Origin: Bacteroidales bacterium
GTDB lineage: Bacteria; Bacteroidota; Bacteroidia; Bacteroidales; F082
Assembly (NCBI GenBank): GCA_017428285.1
Contig: JAFRRE010000083.1
Coordinates: 1-24,333 of the forward strand
Reading direction: 5' to 3'
Length of the DNA stretch: 24,333 nt
A program made the translations under genes and the position numbers. How positions within the stretch are numbered: the first letter of the stretch is position 1; every line of letters begins with the position of its first letter. Below, piece after piece: positions 22,695 through 24,333 of this stretch. The notes under the pieces are model-generated. The model saw nothing but the letters and a program-made list of their open reading frames with translations. It was not told the origin of the DNA and searched no databases.

Positions 22695-23984
22695 ATGAAA
22701 AAATTAATGTTTATCATCATGATGATGGTGTATGGCTTAATGTCAGCTTTTGCTCAAGACAGCATTGTACTCTACATTGCTAACTATCCTCAAGACATGG
22801 ACTTATGCCTTGATAACCATGAAACAGTCGTAATTTATGCAAGAGAAAATTGCAACGACTTTTGGTGGCACGGACAAGGATTTAGTGAATCATGGACTAG
22901 CCCATTAATAATAAATTGGCAACTAGGACTTAATTTCAGGATCTTTTACGATGACTCATGCAATGATGGGTTCTCTCACGACTTTAGAATTCATTACAGA
23001 GAATCTGAGGCCCCGAATGCATGCACCCGTACTGAATGGAAACGTCAAGCAGAGGAATATACACTTGAAGCTATCGACATTGACAGTATACCATACTGGT
23101 ACAACTACCTTTGGTCTACAGGCGAGACGACACGCACAATTAATGTCGTAGAGCCTGGCACCTACACCTGCGAAATCAGTGACCTTTGTAGTTCATCAAT
23201 TCGCACTTTCATCGTGAAAGACAACGTAGAGATCTACCGTGCTACTACGGACCTCCGCAACAATCTGAACCAAGTAACTTGGGAAGTAAATGTTGCACAG
23301 GCCGAGTATATCAGCCAGGTAAAAGTCTACCGTAACACTTACCAACTCGTCGCTACTCTGCCCTACACAGACGGCATCTTTACCGACGATATCGGTAGTG
23401 AATCCACTCAATGGCAGTACCACGTTGTCGGTGTCGACACCAATGGTAATGACTGCCCGATTCCTTCTTACTGGAAGCGAACCATCCACCTCGACCACGT
23501 GCAAGGCACCGGCGGTGGCGAAATCCTGCAATGGACCCCCTACGAAGAGGAGAACCCAAGCAAGGACGTAGTCGTTGCCTACGCCATCTACGACGTCGTG
23601 AACGGCGAACCGAATCACGTCATGGACGTAGGTAACTTTACCAATGTCTATGCTTACAATCCCAATGACTTCGACGGATACGGCACCGTAGCCGCAGTAT
23701 TCGAAGGTAAAGGCAGGGATATGGAAGACCTAGCATTCTCAAACTTGACAGCCGAAGTCTTAGACGTCGGTGAAGTTTCGAGCACGAATTTCAGCGTCTA
23801 TCCGAATCCTACCAATGGCACCTTCACCGTAGAAGGAGCCAAGACCTTGACCATATACAACACCATGGGTCAGGTCGTTGCCAGAAGCGACAATGACGAA
23901 GGCAAACACACGCTTTCGCTCGCTCCTGGCGTATACTTCGTCAAATCTGACGAAGGTTCAGTCCAAAAGGTTGTTGTGGAATAA
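22695..23984 (+). CDS. Secreted protein with T9SS type A sorting domain
   Basis: 429 residues. A signal peptide (MKKLMFIIMMMVYGLMSAFA, cut before QDS) gives Sec export. Residues about 20-125 are a unique, Trp- and Cys-containing region that I do not recognise. About 130-175 looks like an Ig/PKD-type domain (YLWSTGETTRTINVVEPGTY). About 178-350 has fibronectin-like strands (VEIYRATTDLRNNLNQVTW, QVKVYRNTYQLVATLPY). The last 70 residues are a classic T9SS sorting tail: FSVYPNPTNGTFTVEG, LTIYNTMGQVV and LAPGVYFVKSDEGSVQKVVV. The protein is expected to cross the outer membrane and be anchored or released. The first 450 bp are clearly more AT-rich than the rest, suggesting a recombined N-terminal module on a conserved carrier. 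Confidence 0.9.
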   Translation: MKKLMFIIMMMVYGLMSAFAQDSIVLYIANYPQDMDLCLDNHETVVIYARENCNDFWWHGQGFSESWTSPLIINWQLGLNFRIFYDDSCNDGFSHDFRIHYRESEAPNACTRTEWKRQAEEYTLEAIDIDSIPYWYNYLWSTGETTRTINVVEPGTYTCEISDLCSSSIRTFIVKDNVEIYRATTDLRNNLNQVTWEVNVAQAEYISQVKVYRNTYQLVATLPYTDGIFTDDIGSESTQWQYHVVGVDTNGNDCPIPSYWKRTIHLDHVQGTGGGEILQWTPYEEENPSKDVVVAYAIYDVVNGEPNHVMDVGNFTNVYAYNPNDFDGYGTVAAVFEGKGRDMEDLAFSNLTAEVLDVGEVSSTNFSVYPNPTNGTFTVEGAKTLTIYNTMGQVVARSDNDEGKHTLSLAPGVYFVKSDEGSVQKVVVE

Positions 23985-23989
23985 CCACG

Positions 23990-24148
23990 TTTCCCATGAT
24001 TCTGCATGAGATATTTTTTTCACGCAGAACTCGCAGAACTATGGGAATTGGTTGACGCTTTGCGTTTCCCATGATTCCCATGGTTTTGCGTGAGGCGATT
24101 GTTTTTCCATGCATAAATCGAAGCGACGAAGTCAGTTATGGGAAGGGG
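23990..24148. repeat. Cluster of related short repeats
   Basis: TTCCCATGATTCTGC (about 23991-24005) is nearly the reverse complement of GCAGAACTATGGGAA (about 24033-24047). Related units follow at 24065-24080 (TTTCCCATGATTCCCATGG) and 24098-24147. The 24011-24048 and 24098-24147 units resemble the copy at 20470-20511. No gene here. Confidence 0.75.
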
Positions 24149-24230
24149 TTGCGAGCTATCCAATTTCTTTGTATTTTGCAGGCACATAACATATAACATA
24201 AACAAAGGAGGAAACATGTCGTAAAGCGAA

Positions 24231-24333
24231 ATGGCGCAACTTGAGTTGATGAACGCCTTGAACACCATCCAATCCGAAACGGAGCTCGATGAGTTTCGAG
24301 ACATGCTTGCGAAGTACTTTGCCGAAAAAGCAC
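24231..24333 (+). CDS. Start of a small conserved Bacteroidota protein with possible early nonsense codon
   Basis: From the ATG at 24231 the frame reads MAQLELMNALNTIQSETELD and stays open to the window edge. It resembles a family of short helical Bacteroidota proteins of unknown function that I recall only loosely. A perfect Shine-Dalgarno (AGGAGG, 24206-24211) is placed for an in-frame ATG at 24216, but that frame reads ATG TCG TAA AGC GAA ATG, so it stops at codon 3. Either the second ATG is used, 19 nt from the SD, or the gene has gained a nonsense mutation (for example AAA to TAA). Confidence 0.6.
   Translation, partial: MAQLELMNALNTIQSETELDEFRDMLAKYFAEKA

Overview
The window reads as chromosome of a Bacteroidota member, most likely a Bacteroidales-type anaerobe. 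Supporting signs are the rpmG-DUF4295 pair, TAnnTTTG-type promoter elements before most operons, mostly absent Shine-Dalgarno sites, a TonB-like protein with the CxxCxxC N-terminus common in this phylum, DUF5723, WbqC, and a secreted protein with a type IX secretion (T9SS) sorting tail. It is probably a metagenomic contig, but the sequence cannot prove that.

Layout. 1-8226 is almost all minus strand: DUF4295 and rpmG; ftcD (last step of histidine degradation); a repeat-rich gap; a TonB-like protein; then a tightly coupled operon hutI - lipoprotein - DUF5723 barrel - radical SAM activase, with two ATGA overlaps and one near-overlap. A divergent promoter region separates hutI from a plus-strand thioredoxin-wbqC pair (8311-9347). 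A HipBA-like toxin-antitoxin module with its own promoter and a palindromic candidate operator follows (9467-11293). Next come two tandem retropepsin-PDZ paralogs, a PgpH-like 7TM-HD phosphodiesterase, an NlpC/P60 hydrolase with a mobile repeat inserted in its reading frame, and pruA (glutamate semialdehyde dehydrogenase). HutI, FtcD and PruA all feed glutamate metabolism, although they lie in separate transcription units.

18863-24333 is accessory DNA. It holds a RelE/ParE-type toxin-antitoxin pair whose antitoxin seems to have lost its stop codon, a small HTH protein followed by a 42-bp perfect palindrome, a family of short repeats, a T9SS cargo gene, and the start of a small conserved protein with an early in-frame TAA.

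The main discovery is at 20528-22618. Under the standard code this stretch looks non-coding. One frame runs 696 codons with no TAA or TAG but with about 53 TGA codons. Reading TGA as glycine gives a coherent phage tail-fibre/adhesin-like protein; reading it as tryptophan does not. This is genetic code 25, known from Absconditabacteria (SR1) and Gracilibacteria (BD1-5) and their phages. A 5'-truncated gene in another genetic code therefore sits between Bacteroidota genes, either as horizontally acquired, untranslatable DNA or as an assembly chimera. The same frame has nine CGA codons and only one TGG, which raises the possibility of a second reassignment (CGA to Trp) in the donor.
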